In this document: positions 1-9,247 of the stretch, in pieces
How positions within the stretch are numbered: the stretch's first letter is position 1
How the letters are laid out: every line of letters begins with the position of its first letter
Source of the DNA: Porphyrobacter sp.
GTDB taxonomy: Bacteria; Pseudomonadota; Alphaproteobacteria; Sphingomonadales; Sphingomonadaceae
DNA: 64,000 bases
Assembly: GCA_027533455.1 (NCBI GenBank)
Contig: JAPZUC010000001.1
Span: forward strand, 372,001 to 436,000
Reading direction: 5' to 3'
Notes under the pieces: generated by a model
The model's input: only the letters and a program-made list of their open reading frames with translations
What the model was told of the DNA's origin: nothing
The model's database searches: none
Made by a program: the position numbers and the translations under genes

Positions 1-287
1 GTCTGGGCATCCAGAACCGGGTGATGATTCGCCTGATCGTCGAAGGCGCGAAAGTGCCGGTGCTGGTCGATGCGGGCGTCGGCACGGCGTCGGACGCGGC
101 GGTGGGCATGGAGCTGGGCTGCGACGGTATCCTGATGAACACCGCCATCGCCGAGGCGAAAGACCCGATCCGCATGGCCCGCGCGATGAAGCTGGCCGTC
201 GAAGCCGGCCGCGAGGCCTATCTCGCAGGCCGCATGGCGCGGCGCATGTATGCAGATCCCTCCAGCCCCTTGGCAGGGTTAATCTGA
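1..287 (+). CDS. thiG: Thiazole synthase ThiG, C-terminal part (5' end outside window)
   Basis: The frame is open from the first bases of the window, so only about the last 95 residues are visible. They read [14 protein letters not shown], then [16 protein letters not shown] and [15 protein letters not shown]. This is the phosphate-binding end of the ThiG TIM barrel, with the GT-S-A loop and the N-T-A-I-A strand. By family, ThiG condenses 1-deoxy-D-xylulose 5-phosphate, dehydroglycine and sulfur from ThiS thiocarboxylate into the thiazole of thiamine, in the cytoplasm. Its DXP substrate would come from the dxs gene at 49845-51773. The protein ends normally at a TGA. The rest of any thi operon lies upstream and cannot be seen. 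Confidence 0.93.
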   Translation, partial: LGIQNRVMIRLIVEGAKVPVLVDAGVGTASDAAVGMELGCDGILMNTAIAEAKDPIRMARAMKLAVEAGREAYLAGRMARRMYADPSSPLAGLI

Positions 288-382
288 GAAACAGGCCGAG
301 TTGAGTAATCTGAGTTAGATTTGATAACGACTAATTAACCATGGCCTGCGACTTTCTCCTCGTCTGAAGGAGACTCAGCGCC

Positions 383-895
383 ATGTTCATGCCGATTGCC
401 GAGATGCGGGAGTTTGCCGGGTTCGCCCCTGCCGAGCAGCGTTACATCAAGCGCAGCCTCGATATCGGCCTCGCCCGCACCGACGCCTTCCGGCGCTGGG
501 GCCGCAGCGAGAGCGAGAATGTCGCGATCCGCCGGCAATATGTCGCCTATCAGGACCTCAAGACCCTGCGCGGGCTGATCCCCGAGGACGACTCGCCCTA
601 CGAAGTCGAACGCTTCCTCGGCAAGCTGGTGCGACTCGCGGCTCTCGATCTCGAACAGGAGCGGCTCAAGAGCTTCTTCGCCTTCCGCTTCCTCTACGAA
701 CGCCTGCTCGGCGCGCGCGCACGGCCCTATCTTCCGGCCGCCTTCTGCGCCGCGAGCGCACTGCCTTCGATCCGCCCCGAGCGCCGCAAGCTGCTGCTGC
801 AATCGCTCAGCGAAGCCGCTGCCACCGCGCCCGGCTGGTCGCAACGCGAGCCGGTGTTCATGCCCGAATATGTGGACGACTTCGAAGCGGCTTGA
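383..895 (+). CDS. Hypothetical protein, 170 aa, unknown family
   Basis: I do not recognise this protein. It starts at an ATG preceded by a strong GAAGGAG ribosome site 10 bases upstream and has no signal peptide or membrane segment. It is rich in Arg, Leu, Ala and Glu and looks helical. An N-terminal RYIKRSLDIGLARTDAFRRW stretch is followed by an acidic segment (IPEDDSPYEVE) and a Leu/Phe-rich middle. The next gene, a ribbon-helix-helix protein, begins 13 bases after its stop, so the two probably form an operon. The frame shows clear high-GC third-position bias, which supports a real gene. Function is unknown. Confidence 0.75.
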   Translation: MFMPIAEMREFAGFAPAEQRYIKRSLDIGLARTDAFRRWGRSESENVAIRRQYVAYQDLKTLRGLIPEDDSPYEVERFLGKLVRLAALDLEQERLKSFFAFRFLYERLLGARARPYLPAAFCAASALPSIRPERRKLLLQSLSEAAATAPGWSQREPVFMPEYVDDFEAA

Positions 896-908
896 GTAGA
901 AGAGGGCT

Positions 909-1193
909 ATGGAGCCCTCCCCCTATCACCCGCCGGTCAAACGCTCGCTGAGCATCTCGGGCCATCAGACCTCGATCAGCCTCGAACCGCTGTTCTGGGA
1001 GATGCTGAAAGCCGCCGCCGTGCGGGAGGGACTGGCGGTTGCCGCCCTCGTCGCCCGCATCGATTCCGAACGGATCAAATCGCCCACCCCGCCCGGCCTC
1101 GCCAGCGCAATCCGGGTGTGGCTGGTGGTGAACGCCCCCGCTGCAATGTTTCACGTGAAACACCAAAATGGAGCGGAGCGAGCAGGGGTCTAG
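909..1193 (+). CDS. Ribbon-helix-helix domain protein, 94 aa
   Basis: Residues 11-50 (KRSLSISGHQTSISLEPLFW and following) match the RHH_4-type ribbon-helix-helix family common in Alphaproteobacteria. The strand carries the GHxTSxxLE signature, followed by two helices and a later LASAIRVWL segment. Members are predicted dimeric DNA-binding proteins, mostly uncharacterised. The ATG is preceded by AGAGGG. The gene follows the 170-aa protein by 13 bases, on the same strand. Its last dozen codons are unusual: residues MFHVKH are encoded by a perfect parS palindrome (separate entry), so this C-terminal tail may be shaped by DNA-level selection rather than protein function. It ends convergently with murA. 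Confidence 0.85.
   Translation: MEPSPYHPPVKRSLSISGHQTSISLEPLFWEMLKAAAVREGLAVAALVARIDSERIKSPTPPGLASAIRVWLVVNAPAAMFHVKHQNGAERAGV
1147..1162. other. parS: parS chromosome-partitioning site (exact 16-bp palindrome)
   Basis: The bases TGTTTCACGTGAAACA form a perfect 16-bp palindrome identical to the conserved bacterial parS consensus bound by ParB. It lies inside the 3' end of the ribbon-helix-helix gene, where it encodes part of MFHVKH. ParB spreads from such sites to form the partition complex, and chromosomal parS sites lie near the replication origin. The window therefore probably sits in the origin-proximal part of the chromosome. parA/parB themselves are not in the window. No second full site was found here. 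Confidence 0.88.
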
Positions 1194-1254
1194 GCCAAGC
1201 CTGGCAGAGGTCAAACCCGATCCGGCGAGGGTCAAAGCCCCCGCGAACCGGGTT

Positions 1255-2535
<1,281 letters not shown>

Positions 2536-2685
2536 GCTTCATGCCTTAGCGAAAAGTGCATGGCGCGCAACGCTCGCGCGCTGCCGCAGGTGACGTATCT
2601 GAACAATCATTGACCTGCGTTATGGCGCAAGGCACGGGAGCGTAAGACGCGCGGGCCATCCCGTTCACGAAAGCGAGAGCCGTTA

Positions 2686-3564
2686 ATGTCTCCCAAGCCG
2701 ATCCGTAAAGCCGTCTTTCCCGTTGCCGGTCTTGGCACCCGTTTCCTCCCCGCGACCAAGGTCGTTCCCAAGGAATTGCTGCCGGTGGTGGACCGGCCGT
2801 TGATCCAGTACGCGGTCGACGAGGCGCGCGAGGCGGGGATCGAGCAGATGATCTTTGTCACCGGGCGGGGGAAGACGGGGATCGTCGAGCATTTCGACAT
2901 CGCCTTCGAACTCGAACACACCATGAATGATCGCGGCAAGGACCTCTCCGCGCTCGATCCGACCCGCGCGACGCCGGGCGATATCATCTCGGTTCGCCAG
3001 CAGGTGCCGCTCGGCCTCGGCCACGCGATCTGGTGCGCGCGCGCGATTGTGGGCGACGAGCCCTTCGCGATCTTCCTGCCCGACGAGCTGATGGTCGCCA
3101 AGGAAGGCGGCACCGGCTGCATGAAGCAGATGGTCGAAGCCTATGAAAAGGTCGGCGGCAACCTCATCTCGGTGCTGGAAGTGCCGATGGAGCAGGTGTC
3201 GTCCTATGGCGTCATCGATCCGGGCCAATCGCATGGTGCGCTGACCGAGGTGCGCGGACTGGTGGAAAAGCCCCCGGTCGCCGAAGCACCCTCCAACAAG
3301 ATCGTCTCGGGCCGCTACATCCTCCAGCCCGAGGTAATGCGTGTGCTCGAAAATCAGGGGAAAGGCGCGGGCGGCGAGATCCAGCTGACCGACGCGATGG
3401 CGAAGATGATCGGCACCCAGCCGTTCCACGCCGTCACCTTCGACGGCAACCGCTACGACTGCGGCAGCAAGGTCGGCTTTGTCGAGGCGACGCTGGCGAT
3501 CGCGCTGTCACGCCCCGATATGGCCGCCGAAGTGCGCGCCATTGCGCTGGATCTGCTGAAATAG
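2686..3564 (+). CDS. galU: UTP-glucose-1-phosphate uridylyltransferase GalU
   Basis: This 292-aa enzyme makes UDP-glucose from UTP and glucose 1-phosphate, supplying exopolysaccharide, glycolipid and envelope glycan synthesis. The nucleotide-binding GLGTRFLPATK loop is near residue 16, followed by the KELLPVVDRPLIQYAV motif, the FVTGRGK segment and GRYILQPEV. This is the GalU family rather than the RmlA/GlmU groups. The length is normal. It is transcribed away from murA. A strong hairpin follows the stop and separates it from the convergent flotillin gene. Confidence 0.96.
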   Translation: MSPKPIRKAVFPVAGLGTRFLPATKVVPKELLPVVDRPLIQYAVDEAREAGIEQMIFVTGRGKTGIVEHFDIAFELEHTMNDRGKDLSALDPTRATPGDIISVRQQVPLGLGHAIWCARAIVGDEPFAIFLPDELMVAKEGGTGCMKQMVEAYEKVGGNLISVLEVPMEQVSSYGVIDPGQSHGALTEVRGLVEKPPVAEAPSNKIVSGRYILQPEVMRVLENQGKGAGGEIQLTDAMAKMIGTQPFHAVTFDGNRYDCGSKVGFVEATLAIALSRPDMAAEVRAIALDLLK

Positions 3565-3571
3565 GGAAAAG

Positions 3572-3600
3572 GCAGGGGGCACCGCATAGCCGCCCCCTGC
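3572..3600. terminator. Hairpin between convergent galU and flotillin gene
   Basis: A 9-bp perfect stem (GCAGGGGGC with GCCCCCTGC) encloses an 11-base loop and lies 7 bases after the galU stop. There is no long T-tract on either side, so it may be a weak bidirectional terminator or an mRNA 3'-end stabiliser. It ends 6 bases before the last codon of the convergent flotillin gene. Confidence 0.6.
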
Positions 3601-3606
3601 GCCTAT

Positions 3607-5394
3607 TTACTCCGCCGCCTCGTCGGTCGGCGCTGCATCCGCGTCATTGTCGCGCGGCTTGGCGAGCTTTGCGGGCTTGGCGGGCGCCGGAGCAGGCTTT
3701 TCCGCCTCGGCATCCGCTGCGCCCTTGACCAGACCCGAGAGCGAGGAGCCATCCAGCCCCAGTTCCTTCATCAGACCGTCCAGCACGGGCGCCTGCGCGC
3801 GGTAGGCGAGCGCGGCTGACACGGCATCGCTGGCAAGATTGCCGCTGCCGCCGCCCGAGCCGCCGATGCTGCCATCATTCGCCGCGCGGCCACCATTGGT
3901 GAGCCCGTCGACCTGCACGATCTTGATCGAATCGATCGCTTCCATCGGCTTGGCGCTTTCGCGGATAACCTCGGGCAGCACCTTCAGCAGTGCCAGCTTG
4001 GTCTGGAGGCTGATCTGGTCGTTCGACAGAATGTTCGCCGCCTCGTTGATGGCGCGCTGGCCCTCCGCCTCGACTTCGAAGCGCACCGCTGCGGCTTCGG
4101 CGCGGAGCTTTTCGGCCTCGGCCTGCCCTTGCGCTTCCAACCTGAGCGCTTCGGCGCGGTTGGCGGCGGCGTCCTTTTCCGCTTCGGCTTGAACCTTCAC
4201 GCCGATTGCATCGCGCTCGGCCTGCTTGGCGGCTTCGATCAGTTCGATCTTTTTCTGGCGCTCGGCGATTTCGCTTTCGCGCGCCGTGGTGACGCGTTCC
4301 TCGGCCTCGACCGCCTTAGCGCGGGCATCATCGGCCTGCGCCTTGGCCTGGCTTTCCTCGCGGCTCTTGTTCTGGACCGCGATCTGCTGTTCCTGCCGGG
4401 CGATTTCGAGCGCGCGCTGCTGGATGATGCGCGCTTCCTCGACGAGGCGGTCGGCCTCGATTTGCTGGGCATCGACCTGCTTCTTGGCCTCGATCCGCGC
4501 GGCATCGGCCTCGCGGCTGCGTTCAGCCTGTTCGCGCGCAATTTCGGACGCCTGAGCGGCGCGCCGCACTTCGACCTCGCGCTCCTGCTCCAGACGCGCA
4601 TATTCCTGATCGCGGCTGATCTCGAAGCTGCGCTTGCTGGCTTCGAGGTTCTTGCTCTCCATCTGGACGCGGGTGTCCTGCTCGATATCGTTGCGCAGCT
4701 TCTTGCGCGCCTCGATCTGCTCGGTCAGCTTGGTCAGACCCTCGGCGTCGAAGGCGTTGTTGGCGTTGAAGTGTTCGATGCTGGTCTGGTCGAGGCCGGT
4801 GAGCGACACGCTCTCCAGCTCAAGCCCGTTCATCGCCAGATCGTTGGACGAAACCTGCTGCACCTTCTGCACGAAATCGGCGCGCTGTTCGTGCAGCTCG
4901 TTCATCGTCATCCCCGCCGCGACCGAACGCAGCGCGTCGACGAACTTGCCTTCGACGAGATCCTTCAGAAGCTCGGGCTGCATGGTGCGCTGGCCGAGCG
5001 TCTGCGCCGCCATCGCGATTGCCTGGGCATCGGGGCGGACGCGGACGTAGAATTCCGCCTTCACGTCGATCCGCAGCCGATCAAGCGTGATCAGCGCCTC
5101 GGTATCGCGGCGCACCACGGGCAGCACCAGCGTGTTCATGTTGACCGGCATCGCTTCGTGGAACACCGGGAACACCAGCGCGCCGCCGTTCATCACCACC
5201 TTCTCGCCGCCCATGCCGGTGCGCACGAAGGCGGTTTCCTTCGAGGCGCGGCGGTAGAGGCGGATCAGGAAGGCGAAGAACACGACGACGAAGAGCAGCG
5301 CGCTCACGCCGACAACACCGTAGGTGATCAGGTTGGTGGTGATGCCAGGTGCACCGGTCGTGGCCACATCGCCGGCGGTCGTCGTCAAAGACAT
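3607..5394 (-). CDS. Flotillin family protein (SPFH domain), 595 aa
   Basis: An N-terminal membrane segment (about residues 27-48, VVGVSALLFVVVFFAFLIRL) is followed by an SPFH/band-7 domain. A long Ala/Glu/Arg/Gln-rich coiled coil spans about residues 220-450. The C-terminal region is Gly-rich, then Pro/Ala/Lys-rich. The architecture matches bacterial flotillins of the FloT/YqiK type, which scaffold detergent-resistant membrane domains and influence membrane fluidity. The start ATG follows AAAGGGGAAC. The upstream gene on the same strand, ending 12 bases away, is a YqiJ-like OB-fold membrane protein, the usual flotillin partner, so the pair forms one operon. Substrate or client proteins are unknown. 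Confidence 0.92.
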   Translation of the reverse strand: MSLTTTAGDVATTGAPGITTNLITYGVVGVSALLFVVVFFAFLIRLYRRASKETAFVRTGMGGEKVVMNGGALVFPVFHEAMPVNMNTLVLPVVRRDTEALITLDRLRIDVKAEFYVRVRPDAQAIAMAAQTLGQRTMQPELLKDLVEGKFVDALRSVAAGMTMNELHEQRADFVQKVQQVSSNDLAMNGLELESVSLTGLDQTSIEHFNANNAFDAEGLTKLTEQIEARKKLRNDIEQDTRVQMESKNLEASKRSFEISRDQEYARLEQEREVEVRRAAQASEIAREQAERSREADAARIEAKKQVDAQQIEADRLVEEARIIQQRALEIARQEQQIAVQNKSREESQAKAQADDARAKAVEAEERVTTARESEIAERQKKIELIEAAKQAERDAIGVKVQAEAEKDAAANRAEALRLEAQGQAEAEKLRAEAAAVRFEVEAEGQRAINEAANILSNDQISLQTKLALLKVLPEVIRESAKPMEAIDSIKIVQVDGLTNGGRAANDGSIGGSGGGSGNLASDAVSAALAYRAQAPVLDGLMKELGLDGSSLSGLVKGAADAEAEKPAPAPAKPAKLAKPRDNDADAAPTDEAAE

Positions 5395-5406
5395 CTGCGT
5401 TCCCCT

Positions 5407-6036
5407 TTAGCTGTTCAGCCCGAGATGCGGGCTTTCATAGTGCACGCCGTAGAAGGTCTGCCCTTCGCGGCGTACGAGCAGGACGGTATCGCCTGCGTTC
5501 AATTCCTGAGCGGTGTCATGGGGCTCGACCATGACGAAATGGGCCTGTCCGTGGATGTCGATGACCTTGGCACGGGCAGGGTTGCCGGCGCGGGCTGTGC
5601 CGATCTGGATTTCGGCATCGCGCCGCACTAGGGCATCGAGTTCAATCGCGGTGGTCTCGTCCTTGGGCATCACCGCGCCAAGCGGGCGCATGGCGAGGCT
5701 GTTAAGCGGCAATGCCGCACCGCCCGCCGCCAGCATCGCCCATCCGGCGGACAGCGGCGCACCGAACAGGTTTGCGATCCATGCCTGCCCGATCAGGCCG
5801 ATGGCGCCGAAGGCCAGCAGCAGGCTGGCGAGCCAGATCAGGAACGGCACCCGTCCAAGGCCGAGCAGCGTGGTCAGCGCATCGCCGAACCCGCCAACTT
5901 CCAGTCCGTCAGGCGAATCGAACTCGCCCGCACCCTCCAGCGCGTCGCCCACGCCGGTGAGTTGGACGACCGCCAGCACAGCCAGACCGCCGAGCGCGAT
6001 CACGAACGGCAGGTTGTAAGCCGCAAGCAGGCTCAT
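5407..6036 (-). CDS. YqiJ-like membrane protein with OB-fold tail (DUF1449 type)
   Basis: The protein has about 209 residues, with an N-terminal hydrophobic helix (MSLLAAYNLPFVIALGGLAV) and two more membrane segments around residues 75-130. A soluble C-terminal beta-rich domain (EIQIGTARAGNPARAKV, VLLVRREG) resembles NfeD/YqiJ OB-folds. Genes of this type sit directly upstream of flotillins and are thought to anchor or regulate the flotillin assembly. I chose the ATG at 6036; an in-frame TTG at 6093 would add 19 polar residues ahead of the membrane helix and is less likely. No clear Shine-Dalgarno is visible before 6036. Confidence 0.82.
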   Translation of the reverse strand: MSLLAAYNLPFVIALGGLAVLAVVQLTGVGDALEGAGEFDSPDGLEVGGFGDALTTLLGLGRVPFLIWLASLLLAFGAIGLIGQAWIANLFGAPLSAGWAMLAAGGAALPLNSLAMRPLGAVMPKDETTAIELDALVRRDAEIQIGTARAGNPARAKVIDIHGQAHFVMVEPHDTAQELNAGDTVLLVRREGQTFYGVHYESPHLGLNS

Positions 6037-6149
6037 GCCGGCGCCATGTGCGAAAGGCGAAGACGAAATCCCATGTCCCGAAAGCTGGGACAAACGGGCG
6101 TGAAACCCTAGCGGAATCGGACAGGCCCTGTCCGATTTTGCCCGCCTTT

Positions 6150-7454
6150 TCAGGCCGGCGTTACCTTAAGCGGCAGGGTCTTGAGCCCGCCGACGAAGGT
6201 GCTGCTCGCGCGCTTGGCCTCGCCTGCCGGTTCCACGGCGGCGACGCGGTCGAGGATCGCTTCGAACAGAATCTTCATTTCCAGCCGCGCCAGATGCAGC
6301 CCCAGGCACTGGTGCGCTCCTGCCCCGAAGGCGAGGTGGCGGTTGGGCGAGCGGGCCGCGTCGAAACGGCGTGGGTCGGGGAACTGCGCGGGGTCGTGGT
6401 TGGCGGCGACGTAGTTGATCATCAGCCAGTCGCCCGCCTTGATCTGCTGTCCGCCCAGCTCGCAATCCTCGGCCGCGGTGCGCATGAAGTGCTGCACGGG
6501 GGAGGTCCAGCGGATCGCTTCCTCGACAATGCCGGGGAGCAGCGAGCGGTCGGCGCGGACGCGGGCATATTGTTCCGGATCGCGGGCCAGCGCCTGCATT
6601 GCGCCTGCCGTGCTGGCGCTGGTGGTGTCATGCCCGGCGGTGGCGACAATGATGTAATAGCCCGCCATGTCGCGCGGGGGCAGCGGCTCGCCGTCCACCA
6701 GCGCATTGGCGATGACGCTGGCGACATCCTCGGTGGGATGCTTGCGGCGGTCCTCGGCGATTCCGGCGAAGTAATCCTCGAAGGTCTTCACCGCGCCCGC
6801 GACGATCTGCACCACCTGTTCGGGGGTCATCTGGTCCATGCCGCTGCCCGACAGGTCCTTGTCCTGCCCGCCGAACAATTGCTGGGTGAGCATCTGCATC
6901 CGGAATTCATCCTCGGGCGGCACGCCAAGGATCTGCATCACCACGCGCAAGGGATAGGGGCCGGAGACTTCCTTGACGAAGTCCACTTCGCCGCCCGAAT
7001 CCTTCGAGCGCTCCAGCATCCGGTCGACCGTGCGCGCCGCCAGCGCGCGCAACTCATCCTCAAGCCGCGCGAGGTTCCTCGGCATGAACCATTCCTGCGT
7101 CAGCTTGCGGTACTTGGGGTGCACCGGCGCGTCGAACACCACCAGCGAATCGACCAGCATGTTCGAGCCGGTCGCCGCGCGGCTGAATTCGATCGCCTGA
7201 TTGAAGCTGAACACCACCGGGCGCGGGTTGTTGAGGAAGGCGGCGTTGTCTTTCGAAATCCGCATCACGTCGTCGTAGGCGGTGACGAGCCAGAACGGGT
7301 CGAACAGGCCGGGGGTGTCCGGCTGCACCCTGGCGACCGGCGTGTTCGCGCGGATCGCATCGAAGGTGTCGAGCAGCCCGTCCCACTGGGCATAGGCGTG
7401 CGGGTTGATCACCTTGCGGGCGATATCGCCGGGCAGCACCGCCGCCGTGCTCAC
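6150..7454 (-). CDS. Cytochrome P450, 434 aa
   Basis: This is a soluble bacterial P450. The I-helix oxygen-activation motif is AGHDTTSAS (residues 273-281), the K-helix ExxR is E312-R315, and the heme-thiolate loop is FGAGAHQCLG with Cys383. The substrate cannot be deduced from sequence. The start is GTG at 7454, overlapping the TGA of the upstream acyl-CoA synthetase gene by four bases (GTGA), so the two are translationally coupled. This suggests work on a substrate that is activated to a CoA ester, such as a terpenoid, fatty or aromatic acid (inference). No ferredoxin or reductase gene is adjacent, so electrons must come from partners encoded elsewhere. Confidence 0.93.
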   Translation of the reverse strand: MSTAAVLPGDIARKVINPHAYAQWDGLLDTFDAIRANTPVARVQPDTPGLFDPFWLVTAYDDVMRISKDNAAFLNNPRPVVFSFNQAIEFSRAATGSNMLVDSLVVFDAPVHPKYRKLTQEWFMPRNLARLEDELRALAARTVDRMLERSKDSGGEVDFVKEVSGPYPLRVVMQILGVPPEDEFRMQMLTQQLFGGQDKDLSGSGMDQMTPEQVVQIVAGAVKTFEDYFAGIAEDRRKHPTEDVASVIANALVDGEPLPPRDMAGYYIIVATAGHDTTSASTAGAMQALARDPEQYARVRADRSLLPGIVEEAIRWTSPVQHFMRTAAEDCELGGQQIKAGDWLMINYVAANHDPAQFPDPRRFDAARSPNRHLAFGAGAHQCLGLHLARLEMKILFEAILDRVAAVEPAGEAKRASSTFVGGLKTLPLKVTPA

Positions 7455-8998
7455 GCGGCGGCCTCCTTCGCCTTGGCGGCATATTCGTCCCGCAGCTCGC
7501 GCTTGTAGAGCTTGCCATTGGCTTCGCGCGGGAGATCGGGGCGGAAGTCGAACAGCTTGGGCATCTTGATCTTGGAGAGGCTGGTGCTGAGGAAATCACG
7601 CAGTTCTGCTTCCAGAGCAGGCCCTGCATCCGCCATGTCCTTGGGCTGAACCACCGCGACGACCTTCTCGCCAAGGTCAGGGCAGGGCGCGCCGATCACG
7701 GCCGCGTCCATAACCTTGGGGTGGGTGACGAGCAGGTTCTCGATTTCCTGCGGGTAGATGTTCACCCCGCCGCTGATGATCATGTGGCTCTTGCGGTCGG
7801 TCAGGAACAGGAAGCCGTCCTTGTCGAGGTGGCCGATATCGCCGAGCGTCATCCAGCCGCTGGGATGCATCGCCTCGGCGGTCTTGGCCGGGTCGTTGTG
7901 ATAGGTGGGCAGGTTGACGTTCTCGAAGAAGATCAACCCGTCCTGATCGGGGCCAAGTTCCTCGCCCTCCGGTCCGCAGACGTGGACTTTGCCGTGAACG
8001 GGGAAGCCGACCGTGCCGGGCTTGGCGAGCCAATGTTCGGACTTCACGAGCGTCATCCCGATCATCTCGCTGCCGGCGTAGTATTCGTTCACGATCGGCC
8101 CCCACCATTCGATCATCTCGCGCTTGATCGGCACGGGGCAGGGCGCCGCGGCGTGGAGCGCGCGCTTGTGGCTGGAGAGATCATAACGGGTGCGCACCGC
8201 CGGATCGAGCTTCAGGAAGCGCACGAAGTGGGTCGGCACCCACTGGCTGTCGGTCACCTTGTAGCGTTCAATCGCCTTCAGCGCCTCTTCGGGGTCGAAC
8301 TTCTCCATCATCACCACTGTCCCGCCGAGGCGGTGGGCGATCGAGCACCAGCCGATGGGGGCTGCGTGGTACAGCGGGGCGGGGGAGAGATAGACCATCG
8401 AGCCATCGGCAGGCATCCCGGCGCCCATTGTCGCAAGGCCGAGCAGCGGCACGGGGGCGGCGGGATCGGGGTCTTCGGGCGGGGCCGGGCGGATGCCCTT
8501 GGGCCGGCCGGTGGTGCCCGAGGAATAGAGCATCACCATGCCTGCACTCTGGTCGGGGATCGGGTCGGGGGCCTGCGCGGCAAGCGCGGCCGCGAAATCT
8601 TCCGCGTCGCCCGAATCCATCACCAGCACTTCAAGGCCGGGGCACTCGGCGCGGATCGGGCCGAGAATTTCGGTGAAATAGCCCGAGGTGATCAGTAGCT
8701 TGGCCTGCGCATCGCGGATGATATAGGCGGCCTCGGGCGCGGTCAGGCGCGAGGAGACCGGCACCAGCATTGTGCCCGCCCGCTGCGAGCCCCAGATCAG
8801 CGTGAAATATTCGATCCGGTTTTCGAGCAGCACCGCAAAGGCATCGCCCGGACCAATGCCGCGGGCGCGCAGCAGATGGGCAAAGCGGTTCGCTTCGGCC
8901 TCCATCTCGCCATAGGTGATCTGCTTGCCTGATCCGGTCATGATCACAGCCGGATGATCGGGACGGGTCGCGGCGTGCGCGATCGGATGCATCGACAT
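7451..8998 (-). CDS. AMP-dependent acyl-CoA synthetase/ligase, 515 aa
   Basis: This is an ANL-superfamily adenylating enzyme that activates a carboxylic acid with ATP and joins it to CoA. The P-loop-like A3 motif is MVMLYSSGTTGRPKG, the A5 region is NEYYAGSEM, the A7/A8 hinge is GWMTLGDIGHLDKDGFLFLTDR, and the catalytic lysine region (EANGKLYKRELR) lies near the C-terminus. The start ATG at 8998 follows GGGGAGAG; an upstream in-frame start at 9043 would only add an Arg-rich tail. The gene is first of two with the P450 and overlaps it by four bases. Substrate class is unknown; medium- or long-chain, aromatic or terpenoid acids are possible. Confidence 0.92.
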   Translation of the reverse strand: MSMHPIAHAATRPDHPAVIMTGSGKQITYGEMEAEANRFAHLLRARGIGPGDAFAVLLENRIEYFTLIWGSQRAGTMLVPVSSRLTAPEAAYIIRDAQAKLLITSGYFTEILGPIRAECPGLEVLVMDSGDAEDFAAALAAQAPDPIPDQSAGMVMLYSSGTTGRPKGIRPAPPEDPDPAAPVPLLGLATMGAGMPADGSMVYLSPAPLYHAAPIGWCSIAHRLGGTVVMMEKFDPEEALKAIERYKVTDSQWVPTHFVRFLKLDPAVRTRYDLSSHKRALHAAAPCPVPIKREMIEWWGPIVNEYYAGSEMIGMTLVKSEHWLAKPGTVGFPVHGKVHVCGPEGEELGPDQDGLIFFENVNLPTYHNDPAKTAEAMHPSGWMTLGDIGHLDKDGFLFLTDRKSHMIISGGVNIYPQEIENLLVTHPKVMDAAVIGAPCPDLGEKVVAVVQPKDMADAGPALEAELRDFLSTSLSKIKMPKLFDFRPDLPREANGKLYKRELRDEYAAKAKEAAA

Positions 8999-9162
8999 GG
9001 TTTCTCTCCCCAGCGGCGGCGCAGCTTTGCGGCGCGCCAACATTTTTCTCTCGGGAGAAAATCTAGCGGAGGCGGGAACGCTCGCAAGGGAAAAGAGTAT
9101 GTAAAGTGCTACCCAACAGGCGCGTCACGCCGGAAACAGGCACGTGGCGGGGTAGCACCAAG

Positions 9163-9190
9163 AAAAAAGGCGGCGGGATAACCCGCCGCC
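9163..9190 (-). terminator. Rho-independent terminator of the M23 peptidase gene
   Basis: On the minus strand a perfect 9-bp stem (GGCGGCGGG with CCCGCCGCC, loop of four) is followed directly by six T residues, a textbook intrinsic terminator. It lies about 58 bases after the stop of the M23 peptidase gene and insulates it from the acyl-CoA synthetase gene downstream on the same strand. Confidence 0.85.
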
Positions 9191-9247
9191 CATGTTCGGA
9201 CACCCTCTCCAATGTCCGGCCCGTTTGCACGGGCAATCTGGTGAAGC

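Noticed and set aside
280..315. Direct repeat TAATCTGAG after thiG
   Set aside because: Two 9-base copies 27 bases apart with no symmetry or further copies. Too little to call a regulatory site or a scar.
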